Positions 1 to 9,121 are shown, counted from the stretch's first letter. The stretch: 26,596 nt of DNA from an uncultured Ignavibacteria bacterium (GCA_937996765.1 CALKUG010000424.1:1-26596); one strand, 5' to 3'. The notes: generated by a model from the letters alone, not told the origin. Made by a program: numbers and translations.

Positions 1-143
1 AATCCAAGATTGTAAAATAGAAAATATAAATGATTCTTTACTTTTTATTAATTTTTAATTACTATTGATGTTGTTTCTCTATTTTTGTCTATTTTAGCAA
101 AGTTTGTTACTAAAATCCTAAAACCAAACTCATAGGAAAAACC
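1..143 (+). promoter_or_regulatory. AT-rich leader of the LytTR regulator gene
   Basis: This is non-coding, very T/A-rich sequence ahead of the first gene, and it probably holds that gene's promoter. A TATTTTTG octamer lies at 80-87. It fits the Bacteroidota -7 consensus TAnnTTTG known from the literature, but no TTTG sits about 19 bases upstream as the -33 element would. A ribosome-binding site AGGA lies six bases before the ATG at 144. No clear hairpin was seen. The exact promoter is uncertain because T-runs are common here. Confidence 0.3.
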
Positions 144-842
144 ATGAGCAAATTCAGTTGCCTAATCGTGGATGATGAGGACCTTTCTCGTTCTATTCTC
201 GAGCAACATATCAAACTGACCGACTTTCTGGAATTAGAAGGGTCGTGTGCAGGGGCTATTGAGGCTTCAAGAGTTCTAAAAGAAAAAAAGATCGACATTC
301 TCTTTTTGGATGTTGAAATGCCTGATATGACCGGGCTTGAATTTCTTAAAACCTTAACAATAAAACCGCAAGTAATTTTGGTTACAGGTAAAGAAGATTA
401 TGCCCTCAGTGCCTTCGAGTACGATGTTGTAGATTACCTTCTTAAACCCGTGGCTTATCCACGTTTCTTAAAAGCAGTTAACAAAGCAACTAACATTACT
501 TCAAATGTGCAAAGTGAAACATCTTTAGCAGGCAATACACTTTTTGTAAAAGTTGATTCGCGACTTCTAAAAATTGATGTTAGCGACTTACTTTATGTTG
601 AAGCAATGGGTGATTATGTTGTATTAACTACCAATACAGCCAAACATACTGTGTATTCTACCATGAAAAACATTGTTTCAAAGTTACCCCCTTCTGATTT
701 TATACGTGTTCATCGTTCATTTATAGTTCGCGCGGATAAAATTATGGATATAACCGAGAGTAACTTGGTTATTGGTAAGCACATTATTCCCATAGGTGGT
801 TCTTACAAACAGGATTTACTACAACGCCTGAACATTTTGTAA
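144..842 (+). CDS. LytTR-family response regulator (REC + LytTR DNA-binding)
   Basis: This is a two-domain cytoplasmic transcription regulator of 232 residues, the normal length for the LytR/AlgR class. Residues 1-120 form a receiver with the acidic pair Asp10-Asp11, phospho-acceptor Asp56 in LFLDVEMP, Thr81 and Lys101 in LLKP. Residues about 130-230 form the LytTR domain, with LLYVEAMGDYV and the FIRVHRSFIV segment typical of the beta-rich DNA-binding fold. The ATG is preceded by AGGA at six bases. No partner histidine kinase is in the window, so the signal is unknown. The next gene starts 34 bases later on the same strand and may be cotranscribed. The family binds pairs of short direct repeats; a candidate pair occurs upstream of the decarboxylase gene at 9653-9681. 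The family call is firm and the target genes are unknown. Confidence 0.93.
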   Translation: MSKFSCLIVDDEDLSRSILEQHIKLTDFLELEGSCAGAIEASRVLKEKKIDILFLDVEMPDMTGLEFLKTLTIKPQVILVTGKEDYALSAFEYDVVDYLLKPVAYPRFLKAVNKATNITSNVQSETSLAGNTLFVKVDSRLLKIDVSDLLYVEAMGDYVVLTTNTAKHTVYSTMKNIVSKLPPSDFIRVHRSFIVRADKIMDITESNLVIGKHIIPIGGSYKQDLLQRLNIL

Positions 843-876
843 ATTGTTTGCAGCGTTGTTTAACTAACGGAATAAA

Positions 877-2973
877 ATGACATTTCTAAATCCGCTTTTT
901 CTCTTCGGATTGCTCGCAGCTTCCATACCTATTCTTATACATTTACTCAATGTTCGTAAACTCAAACGTATTGAGTTTAGCACCTTGTACTTCTTAAAAG
1001 AATTACAGAAGAACAAAGTAAGACGTATAAAAATTAAACAGTTGCTGCTTTTAATGCTTCGGGTTTTACTTGTTTTATTTTTGGTACTCGCTTTCTCTCG
1101 ACCAACGTTGGATACGGTAACGATTAGCGGTCTCGGTTCAAGTGTAAAGTCATCAGTAGTTCTGATAATAGATAACAGCCCCAGCACTGAGGCGGGCACA
1201 GGTAAAGGTTCTGTTTTTAATAGAATTAAATCCGATGCCAAACTTATCCTTAACGCAATCGAGCAGGGCGATGAAGCTGCCATTATTTTCTCCTCGGGCT
1301 ATGAAAATTATTCTCCGTCTTTTACATCGAATAGCTACGAATTGCACTCCCTGATTGATAACGCAACAATTGCTTCTAATCCCAAATCGCATTCTGAATT
1401 AACAGGGCAAGCTTTTTCGCTTCTTAAATCCTCGAGCAATTACAAAAAGGATATCATTTATTTTTCTGATTTCCAACAAAGCTGGGGTTCAATTGTTAAT
1501 AGTGGTGAGATTGCTGAAAACTCCACCAGAACTTCTTTTTTCCCCATTGTCTATTCTCCTACTGTTAGCGGGAATATTGCAATAGATACACTTTACTTTG
1601 ATACTCGCATTTTTCGTGTTGGTGGTGAAATTGCAGTTTCAGTAAAATTAACTAACGAATCGGAAGTTGCCGGCTCTAACGTGCTTTCACTATTGGTGAA
1701 CGGTAAGCGTTTGGCACAAAAAGGTATTAATGTTCCTGCCGGAGAAAGTACTAATGAAAGTTTGGTTGCAACACTCCGTGAATCAGGAATCATACAAGTG
1801 GCTGTTGCACTTGAAGATGATGTAATTAAGTTTGACAACTCCGCCTTTGCCACTCTCACGGTTCCTGCAAAGCAGTCGTTTTTGATTCTTGAAAACAGCC
1901 CGGGTGATGCGAAGTTTGTTGAACTTGCTTTACGTGCAGCCTCACAATCCACAAATCTGACAATTACTACCAGACCGCTTTCCCAGGCTTCCGAACCCCT
2001 ACTAAAAGATTACTCGGCTGTGATAATTACAGGAGTAAAACAAGGAAGTAATCTTACCGGTCTTCGTTCTTATGTTGAGGCAGGAAAAGGATTAATCGTT
2101 TTCCCTGCGGCTAACACATTGCAACCCGACATCAACTATCTGTTGGCAGCTTTAGGTTTGCCACAATCCACCGGTATTTTCAGCCCTGCCGCTGGTCAAG
2201 AGTCTACGTTGGGAATCGTTGATGCAAAACACGCAATAGTTGAGGCTCTCTATTCAGGTTCTGCTTTACCCTCTCAAAAAAAATCAATAGGAACCGCTTC
2301 AATCAACAACGCTATTAAACTTAATTCTGGAGGAATGGGTAAACCGATTTTAGTTTTTGCCGACGGCTCTCCGATGTTTATGGAATACAGTTCCGGCCAA
2401 GGCAAAGTTTTTGTGTTCTCTTCAGCTGCTGCAATTGAATCAGGTGATCTTGTCTTTAAAAACTATTTTGCACCCTTGCTCTATACTACAGCTCTTTACG
2501 CCTCGATGGGTTCAGAAAACACGCACTATGATATTAGTACCGAGGGAGTTATTATTGATGCCCAATTATTCTCCTCCGGCACGGTAAAATTAATTAGGCC
2601 ATCGTTTGATTTTGAGACAATCACTCTTAACAACTATGCAAACTCAGGATTTCGCGCAATGAATATCAACGAGCAGGGTTTTTATTCTGTGGAAGAAACC
2701 GGAGTTGTTAAACAAATTTTTGGTGTTAATACACCCCTCAGCGAAAAGCGCTATTCTCAGCTAAGCAAAGATTCACTTGCTGTTTTTCAAAACAGTTTTG
2801 GGTTTTCGGGAACAGTGGTCAATGGTGATGAACGAATTGTGGAATATGTTTCAGGAAAACGTTTTGGAACAGAGTTGTGGAGAGTTTTTATTATTGCCGC
2901 ATTACTTGTGGGCATTATTGAACTGATAGTTGCACGAGCAACTAAAAAAGATTTGGTTGATTTAAAAAACTAA
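877..2973 (+). CDS. BatA-type membrane protein with VWA-like domain
   Basis: This 698-residue membrane protein starts with the BatA (aerotolerance regulator N-terminal) domain. Residues about 5-25 and 55-74 are hydrophobic helices separated by a basic stretch containing LNVRKLKRIEFS, which is typical of the family. A von Willebrand A-like domain follows, with the DxSxS metal-site motif as DNSPS at residues 99-103. The rest is a long beta-rich region of unknown role, with GTP/glutaminase-like sheet character around residues 330-420. A final transmembrane helix lies near residues 676-692, before a short charged tail. In Bacteroidota and related phyla such proteins sit in the envelope, often beside MoxR ATPase and other Bat genes, but none are visible here. 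The stop overlaps the stop of the convergent hemW gene by four bases. The precise function is unknown. Confidence 0.82.
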   Translation: MTFLNPLFLFGLLAASIPILIHLLNVRKLKRIEFSTLYFLKELQKNKVRRIKIKQLLLLMLRVLLVLFLVLAFSRPTLDTVTISGLGSSVKSSVVLIIDNSPSTEAGTGKGSVFNRIKSDAKLILNAIEQGDEAAIIFSSGYENYSPSFTSNSYELHSLIDNATIASNPKSHSELTGQAFSLLKSSSNYKKDIIYFSDFQQSWGSIVNSGEIAENSTRTSFFPIVYSPTVSGNIAIDTLYFDTRIFRVGGEIAVSVKLTNESEVAGSNVLSLLVNGKRLAQKGINVPAGESTNESLVATLRESGIIQVAVALEDDVIKFDNSAFATLTVPAKQSFLILENSPGDAKFVELALRAASQSTNLTITTRPLSQASEPLLKDYSAVIITGVKQGSNLTGLRSYVEAGKGLIVFPAANTLQPDINYLLAALGLPQSTGIFSPAAGQESTLGIVDAKHAIVEALYSGSALPSQKKSIGTASINNAIKLNSGGMGKPILVFADGSPMFMEYSSGQGKVFVFSSAAAIESGDLVFKNYFAPLLYTTALYASMGSENTHYDISTEGVIIDAQLFSSGTVKLIRPSFDFETITLNNYANSGFRAMNINEQGFYSVEETGVVKQIFGVNTPLSEKRYSQLSKDSLAVFQNSFGFSGTVVNGDERIVEYVSGKRFGTELWRVFIIAALLVGIIELIVARATKKDLVDLKN

Positions 2974-4148
2974 TCCATATTGTTATTTACCAACAAAAGT
3001 GCATCTTCAATAATACTATCAGCAACTGCGTACCCTTTGGGCGTTAAAACAATCTTCCCGTTTCCAAATTCAGCAAGTCCCTCACTTGTGCAATCTCGTA
3101 AATATTCAATCATCTTATTAAATTGAAAATCGGGGAATTCCTTCTCAATTTTTTTCACATCCAAACCGTCACTACGCAAAAATAACATTACATATTCCTC
3201 GAGTGCTTCCTCCCTTGTTACTTTCTCAGAACCTATTATTGCATCACCTTTACTCGCAACAGCATCAATGTAGAATTTAAGGGGCGAGTAATTCCACCAG
3301 CGTGTTTCATCCATAAAGGAGTGAGAAGATGTTCCAAAGCTGAGGTATTCTTCCCTATGCCAATAGTGCAGATTATGCCTGCATTCAAAACCCGGCAAGG
3401 CAAAATTCGAAACCTCATACTGTTTAAACCCTTTAGATAATGCCTTATCAATGGTGATGCTGTATAGTTCTGCATCAAACTCTTCTCCCTGCATTTTTAC
3501 TTTGCCGTCAATAACCATTTTATTGAGAATTGTGCCACGCTCAAGTATTAAACTATAAGCCGAAAGATGTGTTATGGGTAGTGAAAAAGCAGTATTAAGC
3601 GAAGAAAGCCAACGCTCAAGGGTTTGATTCGGTAGATTAAATATCAGATCTAAACTGATATTTGTCAATCCAGCTTCCGCAGCATTCCTAATGGTATCAA
3701 TAGCGGTTTGTGCATCGTGAATTCTTGTAAGAAATTTTAATTCTTCCGCATCGAATGATTGAACACCAACACTCATCCTGTTAACCCCTGCTTTTATAAA
3801 GCGGGCAATTTTTTCTTTGTTCACAGTCCCGGGGTTTGTTTCGAGTGTTATCTCTGCGTTTGAGGTGATGTTGTAGTGCTTAGAAACGGTATTCAGAATT
3901 TCCCTAATAAACTCTTCGTTCATTAACGAAGGCGTGCCGCCTCCAAAAAAGATCGAATCGTATTCCTTATCAGGAAATCTCTCAGAGAAAACTGCAATTT
4001 CTTTTTTTAATGCAGTTAAAAAATTGTGAGTATTATCGGAGGTAATTATGGAATAAAAATCGCAATAGATACACTTGTGGTCACAAAACGGGATATGTAT
4101 ATACATCCCCGCCTTTGGCCGGTCTAATGCAATATCACTTTTATTCAT
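2970..4148 (-). CDS. hemW: Radical SAM heme chaperone HemW
   Basis: This is a 392-residue radical S-adenosylmethionine protein of the HemW/HemN family. The 4Fe-4S cluster motif CX3CX2C is Cys22, Cys26 and Cys29 in FCDHKCIYCDF. The residue two after the last Cys is Phe, as in HemW, whereas true oxygen-independent coproporphyrinogen oxidase HemN has Cys there. GGGTPS follows, then the SAM-barrel motif VGVQSFD, and a C-terminal HemW winged-helix region. HemW binds heme and is thought to deliver it to acceptor proteins. The gene lies last in a leftward run, six bases after the small AbrB-like gene. I use the ATG at 4148; an internal ATG just before YIHIPFC is another possible start. Older annotations would call this coproporphyrinogen III oxidase. 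Confidence 0.92.
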   Translation of the reverse strand: MNKSDIALDRPKAGMYIHIPFCDHKCIYCDFYSIITSDNTHNFLTALKKEIAVFSERFPDKEYDSIFFGGGTPSLMNEEFIREILNTVSKHYNITSNAEITLETNPGTVNKEKIARFIKAGVNRMSVGVQSFDAEELKFLTRIHDAQTAIDTIRNAAEAGLTNISLDLIFNLPNQTLERWLSSLNTAFSLPITHLSAYSLILERGTILNKMVIDGKVKMQGEEFDAELYSITIDKALSKGFKQYEVSNFALPGFECRHNLHYWHREEYLSFGTSSHSFMDETRWWNYSPLKFYIDAVASKGDAIIGSEKVTREEALEEYVMLFLRSDGLDVKKIEKEFPDFQFNKMIEYLRDCTSEGLAEFGNGKIVLTPKGYAVADSIIEDALLLVNNNMD

Positions 4149-4154
4149 TAATTG

Positions 4155-4373
4155 TTAAAAGTCGTCGTAAACAGGACCAGTTGCATCCAAGTTGTAGGAA
4201 TATTCCTGCCAGTTAACATCGTTATGTGTCGAAGAACCTTTTGTTGCCGTTGTTTCAGGAGCTAAAATAATAATACGAACGGGCAACTCTTTTTTAAGTT
4301 CCGAAGCGATGTTTTCGGGAATCACTACAACTCCCTGCTCGTCAACCATTGTTTGAAATTCATATGCCTTCAT
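4155..4373 (-). CDS. Small AbrB/antitoxin-like protein, no toxin partner
   Basis: This is a 72-residue protein. Its first 45 residues look like a short swapped-hairpin AbrB/MazE-like fold: MKAYEFQTMVDEQGVVVIP is followed by a short helix and the strand VRIIIL. The tail is acidic and ends in VYDDF, resembling the toxin-binding tails of small antitoxins. No toxin gene lies beside it: recN ends 11 bases upstream and hemW starts six bases downstream, all on one strand. It may be an orphan antitoxin-like regulator or a stand-alone protein of unknown role. The assignment rests on pattern similarity only. Confidence 0.6.
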   Translation of the reverse strand: MKAYEFQTMVDEQGVVVIPENIASELKKELPVRIIILAPETTATKGSSTHNDVNWQEYSYNLDATGPVYDDF

Positions 4374-4384
4374 TTAATTCTCGC

Positions 4385-6079
4385 TTATACACTGCCAATT
4401 AAAGCACGTGCTGTTTGTTTTGAGGATTCTGTTATTTCTTCCCCGCTAATGAGCTTTGCAATTTCCTCAATTTTTTCATCATTGCTTAGCTCCTTGATAA
4501 TACTAATTACTCTTCCTTGCTCCTCCGATTTGCTAACACAATAGTTTGTGTCTCCCAATGCTGCAATCTGCGGCAGATGGGTGATAGCAATTATCTGATG
4601 ATGCTTAGCTAATTTTTTCATCATCATCCCGACTTTGCTTGCAATTTTACCACTCACGCCGGTATCTATCTCATCAAAAATCATTAAAGGTAATTTTTCT
4701 TGATTGGCGAGCACTGATTTAAGAGCCAACATTACCCTGGAGACTTCACCACCTGAAGCAACTTTAGCAAGGGGTTTTACACTTTCCCCTTTGTTGGTGC
4801 TTATAAAAAACTCAATCTGATCTATACCTGAGCCATCGCAAAAAACCTCAGGGGAGTTCTCGGAAATCAATTCACCACTGTGTTTTATTTCAAATATTGT
4901 TTCAAATTGTGGTGACGCAATTCCCAATTCTTTTAACGACTCAATAACATCTTTTTCAACTTGTTTTGCAATTTCTTTACGTTGCTTCGAGAGTTGTTGT
5001 GCTTTACCGTTAAGTGCTTTTTGTAATCTTTTAATCTCTGAACTTAATCGCTCTTTTTCAAATTCGGTATTTCCGGAAACGCCCAACTCGGTTTGTAAAA
5101 ATTGATAATGTGTCAGAACCGCCTCTAATGAACCGCCATACTTCTTTTTAAGACGGTTAATTTGCACTAAACGCTCGCGTAATTTCTCTAATCTTTGAGG
5201 GTCTAATTCTACTCTATCTTGATAGTTTCGGAGTTGATTACTTAACTCCTTGGTAACTGTAAGCATACCGGAGAATTCTTGAACGCTATCAGCAAACGTG
5301 TTGTCGATCGCAGCAAGCTCTGCCAAACGCCCTTTAATTCTATTGATTTGGTCGTATAGTGCAAACTCGGATTCATACAATTCGGAATACAAGGAAGAAG
5401 AAATAGCTAAGAGTTGTTCTGAATTTTCAAGAATAGTTAATTCTCTTGCAATTAATTCATCCTCTGCCGGCTCAGGTGAGGTGTTTTCAATTTCTTTTAA
5501 TTGGAATGAGTAAAAATCTTTTTTCTCTTGAAATTCTTTCTCTCTATTCTCAATCTCTATAAGTTCTTTTTTAACTGTCTTTAATTGATGATACAAGGTC
5601 TCAACCTCTGAAACAAGTTCAGCGGGTACTCCGGAGTCATCAATAAATGAGAGGTGTTTCTCTTTGTGCAGTAGCGATTGGTGGTCGTGTTGACCGTGTA
5701 GGTCAATAAGTAAAGTGCCCAAGTCTTTAATATCTTGAAGTGAAACGGGTGTGTCGTTAATAAAATTTCTTGTGGAAGATTTTGCAGAAACTTCGCGACG
5801 AATTACTAATTCTTCGTTTTCATCAAGCTCACGCTCTTTAAGAAACTTAGTTACGTTTGTGTTTTTTGTGGCATCAAAAACACCTTCAATAACAGCCTTA
5901 GGAGTACCTGCACGCACACTATCAGAGGTTGCCCTTTCACCAAGCAATAAACCCAAAGCACCAATAAGAATAGATTTTCCTGCTCCCGTTTCACCGGTGA
6001 TAATGGTAAATCCCGGTTTAAAATTAGCCGAAATAGAATCTATGAGTGCATATCCTGAAATACTGAGCTGTTTGAGCAT
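4385..6079 (-). CDS. recN: DNA repair protein RecN
   Basis: RecN is an SMC-like ATPase that acts at DNA double-strand breaks. The 564-residue length matches the family (about 550). Walker A is GETGAGKS at residues 29-36, directly after an SMC-type start (LSISGYALID). A central coiled-coil region rich in Glu, Lys and Leu spans roughly residues 150-370. The ABC signature appears as VASGGEVSRVMLALK, Walker B as LMIFDEIDTGVSG, and a switch histidine in ITHLPQIAALGD. The ATG at 6079 is three bases beyond the stop of the NUDIX gene, so the two are almost certainly cotranscribed. No LexA-type operator was found, as the gene is internal to the run. Confidence 0.97.
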   Translation of the reverse strand: MLKQLSISGYALIDSISANFKPGFTIITGETGAGKSILIGALGLLLGERATSDSVRAGTPKAVIEGVFDATKNTNVTKFLKERELDENEELVIRREVSAKSSTRNFINDTPVSLQDIKDLGTLLIDLHGQHDHQSLLHKEKHLSFIDDSGVPAELVSEVETLYHQLKTVKKELIEIENREKEFQEKKDFYSFQLKEIENTSPEPAEDELIARELTILENSEQLLAISSSLYSELYESEFALYDQINRIKGRLAELAAIDNTFADSVQEFSGMLTVTKELSNQLRNYQDRVELDPQRLEKLRERLVQINRLKKKYGGSLEAVLTHYQFLQTELGVSGNTEFEKERLSSEIKRLQKALNGKAQQLSKQRKEIAKQVEKDVIESLKELGIASPQFETIFEIKHSGELISENSPEVFCDGSGIDQIEFFISTNKGESVKPLAKVASGGEVSRVMLALKSVLANQEKLPLMIFDEIDTGVSGKIASKVGMMMKKLAKHHQIIAITHLPQIAALGDTNYCVSKSEEQGRVISIIKELSNDEKIEEIAKLISGEEITESSKQTARALIGSV

Positions 6080-6082
6080 CGC

Positions 6083-6625
6083 TTAACGGGTGTTATTTCT
6101 TTTAAGTTGTGCCATAGTAAACGCGGTGATTGATTTGGAGTCGTAGAATTCTCCTGAAATAATCATTCGATTAATATCATCGGGAGTTGCTTCAAATATC
6201 TCCATTCCCTCCTCACCTTCTTCTCTGTGGTGCAGACCGGGTGTTAACCCCTCTGCCAAAAATATATAAAGAATTTCATCACAAAAACCGGGAGTAGTGG
6301 CAATAGGTCCCAACGCTACAACAGATGCTGCAGAATACCCGGTTTCTTCAGTTAGTTCCCGCGAGGCACACAATAAGGGGTCTTCGCCCGGTTCAAGTTT
6401 GCCTGCGGGGAATTCTACGATAACTTTATCAAGAGGATAGCGAAACTGACGAATCATTATATAATTACCATTGGGTAAAACAGGAACAATAACGGCTCCA
6501 CCGGGGTGCCTTGCAACCTGTCTTATTGCGTCGTTCCCACTATTGTATTTTATTACATCTATTTCAACATCAAATACTTTCCCGCGATAGATTACTTCGC
6601 GGGAAAGTAGTTCAAAGTTTTTCAT
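6083..6625 (-). CDS. NUDIX hydrolase, ADP-ribose pyrophosphatase type
   Basis: This is a 180-residue cytoplasmic NUDIX enzyme. The full Nudix box GX5EX7REUXEEXGU is present at residues 75-97, from GKLEPGE to REL-TEETGY. It is preceded by EFPAG, characteristic of ADP-ribose/ADP-sugar pyrophosphatases. The expected reaction is ADP-ribose to AMP plus ribose 5-phosphate, with Mg2+ bound by the Glu residues of the box. The ribosome-binding site AAGGA lies inside the last codons of the upstream DUF1232 gene, six bases before the ATG. That indicates translational coupling. The substrate within the ADP-sugar group cannot be fixed from sequence alone. Confidence 0.9.
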   Translation of the reverse strand: MKNFELLSREVIYRGKVFDVEIDVIKYNSGNDAIRQVARHPGGAVIVPVLPNGNYIMIRQFRYPLDKVIVEFPAGKLEPGEDPLLCASRELTEETGYSAASVVALGPIATTPGFCDEILYIFLAEGLTPGLHHREEGEEGMEIFEATPDDINRMIISGEFYDSKSITAFTMAQLKRNNTR

Positions 6626-6626
6626 A

Positions 6627-7037
6627 TTATTTCCTTGGTCCTCGAGCTAACGGCGAAGTATCGTAATATGGAACGAGCTCACTACCTAAATACTTCATCA
6701 ACGCAGTTATCACGCCTAAATCATCCAAATAACCTATGAACGGCATAATATCCGGCATTGCATCAAGTGGGAAAATAAAATAAGCTAACGCAACAACAAT
6801 AACACCTTTACGATACCAAGCGATATCACCATCTTTCATATAGTTAAATAGAGCAACAATATCCCGAGTAAAGGATATTTTTTTTCCTACTCTTTCAACT
6901 TTTTGCCAAAGATTTTCTTCAACATATTCTCTTTGCTTTTCGTATTCATCTCTGTTTACCGGAGCTGCTAATGGCGGTGTTGGTGCTCCGTCGTCGTCGA
7001 AGTGGACATCTTGCCACTTAAATTCACCATCTTTCAT
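6627..7037 (-). CDS. DUF1232 (YkvA-like) small membrane-associated protein
   Basis: This 136-residue protein contains the DUF1232/YkvA domain in its second half, around residues 60-115. The hallmark is a hydrophobic segment followed by FPLDAMPDIMPFIGYLDDLGV, whose Pro-Asp and Asp-Asp pairs are conserved in the family (read here as two parts, FPLDAMPD and GYLDDLG). The N-terminal half is charged and probably disordered. I place the start at the ATG at 7037 because AAAGG lies six bases before it; an in-frame TTG two codons upstream is less likely. The biochemical function of the family is not known. It sits between the peptidase and NUDIX genes with gaps of a few bases or less. Confidence 0.85.
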   Translation of the reverse strand: MKDGEFKWQDVHFDDDGAPTPPLAAPVNRDEYEKQREYVEENLWQKVERVGKKISFTRDIVALFNYMKDGDIAWYRKGVIVVALAYFIFPLDAMPDIMPFIGYLDDLGVITALMKYLGSELVPYYDTSPLARGPRK

Positions 7038-7046
7038 TTTCAACCT

Positions 7047-9074
7047 TTACTTTTTATGGGTATGGAACCAGTCGAATACTGTGCTCCACCACAGCCTTGC
7101 ATTCTGTGCTTTAGCAACAAAATGTGTTTCGTCAGGGAAATAAAGAAACTTACTTGGGACTCCTATAATTTGAAGTGAGGTAAACAATTGGAATGCTTGC
7201 TCTTCCGGAACACGAAAATCCTTTGCGCCATGTACTACAAGCATTGGTGTTTTGCACTTATGTATATAGCGATGCGGTGAAAACTTTTCGTATAAAGAGC
7301 GGTTAGTCCATGGAGTACCTTTGTTTTCCCATATCGGGAACCACATCTCTTCGGTTGTTCCAAACATGCTCTCTAAGTTAAACACTCCTGCGTGAGAAAC
7401 CAATGCATTAAAACGGTTAGTATGCCCGGCAATCCAGTTAATCATATAACCGCCATAGGATGCACCGGCAGCAAATGTGTTTTTGGAATCAATATACGTG
7501 TAATTTTTAATGGCATAGTCATACGCATTCATGAGGTCGGTATAGACTTTGCCACCCCAATCTCCTGATATCTCATCAGTGAAACGCTGACCGTAACCGG
7601 TGCTTCCTCTTGGATTAGGAGCAACTACAACATAACCTTGCGAGGCAAACATTTGTAAATTCCAACGATAGTGGAACTCATCGTTCCAATGCCCTTGAGG
7701 TCCGCCGTGAATGAGGAATATCATTGGGTATTTTTTTGCAGGATCAAAAAATGGGGGTTTTACCAAAATTGATTGAACCTTTGTTCCGCCTGCACCTTTA
7801 CTCCAAAATGTCTCAATTCCGTTCATCTCTAACTGCGAGAGAATAGGTTTGTTGAGCTCGGTAATCTGATTGGCCTGTCCACCGGAGGTGCTTAATGAGA
7901 ACAGCTCATACGGGAGGGTTGACTGTTGATGTTTAAAGTAGAGGAACGAGCCACTTGATGCTGCCATCAAACCGGAAGATGTTCCTGTTTTTAACAATGG
8001 TTTTAACTCTTCACTCTCAATTTTTAACGAGAATATTGATTCTGCTACCTGGTCTGCAGCATTAAAATAGATGTATCTGCTATCCGACGACCACACTATT
8101 TCTTCAGCGGAGAGGTCAAAACCCGAGCTGATATCTTTTGTGGTTTTAGTTAAACGATCGTACAGCATTATTCTTTTTTTGTCTGCTTCAAATCCTTTTC
8201 TATCCATAGAAAGGAAAGCAATGTATTTCCCGTTGTTTGAATAAACAGGATTTACATCAGAACCCTCGCTGCTCGAAATTTTTGTTTTTTCAGGTGCAAC
8301 ACCCGCTACTGAATTAGAAACAGAAACCACAAAAACATCGTTGTTTGTGCTTGTTGCTAACACGGGGTCGAGATTAGTTACAAAAGCTACTTCGGTTCCT
8401 TCAGGGGAGAAAGTATAATCACGTACACCACCAAGTGCAATTGGGGGAACATCGGAAGAACTGCCACTCGTTAAATCGAAAAAATTACCTGATTCTAATT
8501 CGTACAAAAACAAGTGACTACGTTTTTCACCTCTCCAATTATCCCAATGGCGGTACATAAGTTCGGTGAATATCTGTCCGGTTGCTTTATTGCCTGCAAC
8601 TTGCTCATCTCTTTGCTTGTTGCATTCTTGTGTAGTGCACTCAGGGTAAACTTCGGATACAAATAAAATGTGTTTGCCAGTTGGTGACCAGACTGCACCC
8701 GATGCACCGGTATAGAGAGCGGTTAATTGTTTTGAGTTGCTACCATCCGCATTGCAAATCCAAAGCTGTCCACCTTTTTCAAAAATTATTCTGCTGCCAT
8801 CAGGAGAGAATTTGGGAGATGATTCATTAGCATCACTCGTTTGTATTGCCGTTAATCCTGTTCCATCGGTATTAACAACATAAACATCACTATTACCCTT
8901 ATTCTCATCCATGGAATAAGCTGTTGCTGAGAACACAATTTTATCACCAATCGGTGAAAGGTCAGCATTCCCAATACGCTTCATTTTCCATAAATCATCA
9001 ACATTTATAGCACGTTTATGCTGAGCCATCATTAAAGTTGCTCCAATCAAAAGAAACAAAACAATATTTTTCAT
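7047..9074 (-). CDS. Secreted S9 family peptidase (dipeptidyl/acylaminoacyl peptidase-like)
   Basis: This 675-residue protein carries an N-terminal signal peptide (hydrophobic run VLFLLIGATLMMA) and is probably periplasmic. Residues about 25-400 form a beta-propeller with repeated FSPDG/WSPTG-like TolB motifs. Residues about 410-675 form an alpha/beta-hydrolase domain. The catalytic triad is visible as Ser539 in GASYGGY, Asp619 in HGAKDFRVP and His651 in DETHF. Family members cleave peptides near the N terminus. A CTTQEC pair around residue 160 may form a disulfide or loop seen in related dipeptidyl aminopeptidases. A GAGG site lies six bases before the ATG. A 25-base palindrome sits just upstream at 9097-9121 and may control this gene. 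The specific substrate is undetermined. Confidence 0.93.
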   Translation of the reverse strand: MKNIVLFLLIGATLMMAQHKRAINVDDLWKMKRIGNADLSPIGDKIVFSATAYSMDENKGNSDVYVVNTDGTGLTAIQTSDANESSPKFSPDGSRIIFEKGGQLWICNADGSNSKQLTALYTGASGAVWSPTGKHILFVSEVYPECTTQECNKQRDEQVAGNKATGQIFTELMYRHWDNWRGEKRSHLFLYELESGNFFDLTSGSSSDVPPIALGGVRDYTFSPEGTEVAFVTNLDPVLATSTNNDVFVVSVSNSVAGVAPEKTKISSSEGSDVNPVYSNNGKYIAFLSMDRKGFEADKKRIMLYDRLTKTTKDISSGFDLSAEEIVWSSDSRYIYFNAADQVAESIFSLKIESEELKPLLKTGTSSGLMAASSGSFLYFKHQQSTLPYELFSLSTSGGQANQITELNKPILSQLEMNGIETFWSKGAGGTKVQSILVKPPFFDPAKKYPMIFLIHGGPQGHWNDEFHYRWNLQMFASQGYVVVAPNPRGSTGYGQRFTDEISGDWGGKVYTDLMNAYDYAIKNYTYIDSKNTFAAGASYGGYMINWIAGHTNRFNALVSHAGVFNLESMFGTTEEMWFPIWENKGTPWTNRSLYEKFSPHRYIHKCKTPMLVVHGAKDFRVPEEQAFQLFTSLQIIGVPSKFLYFPDETHFVAKAQNARLWWSTVFDWFHTHKK

Positions 9075-9096
9075 CCTCTACCTCATACAATAAAAT

Positions 9097-9121
9097 GAAT
9101 TGTGGTAAATTACCAAAATTC
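9097..9121. promoter_or_regulatory. 25-base near-perfect palindrome upstream of the S9 peptidase gene
   Basis: The left half is GAATTGTGGTAA (9097-9108), the centre is A9109, and the right half is TTACCAAAATTC (9110-9121). The two halves pair at 11 of 12 positions, and the inner GGTAA-A-TTACC core is perfect. It lies in the 87-base gap between the small secreted protein gene and the peptidase gene, ending 22 bases before the peptidase start codon. A one-base centre is unsuitable for an RNA hairpin loop without opening the inner pairs. A dimeric repressor operator is therefore the likelier reading, although a cruciform or mRNA stem cannot be excluded. Confidence 0.55.

Noticed and set aside
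864..1283. Leftward 139-codon open frame opposite the BatA-like gene
   Set aside because: It is antisense to a well-supported membrane protein gene and shows no domain or ribosome-binding site.
2970..4148. Annotation as oxygen-independent coproporphyrinogen III oxidase (HemN)
   Set aside because: The residue after CX3CX2C-x is Phe, not Cys, which is the HemW pattern.
4155..4373. Type II toxin-antitoxin pair
   Set aside because: Only the antitoxin-like half is present; the neighbours are recN and hemW.
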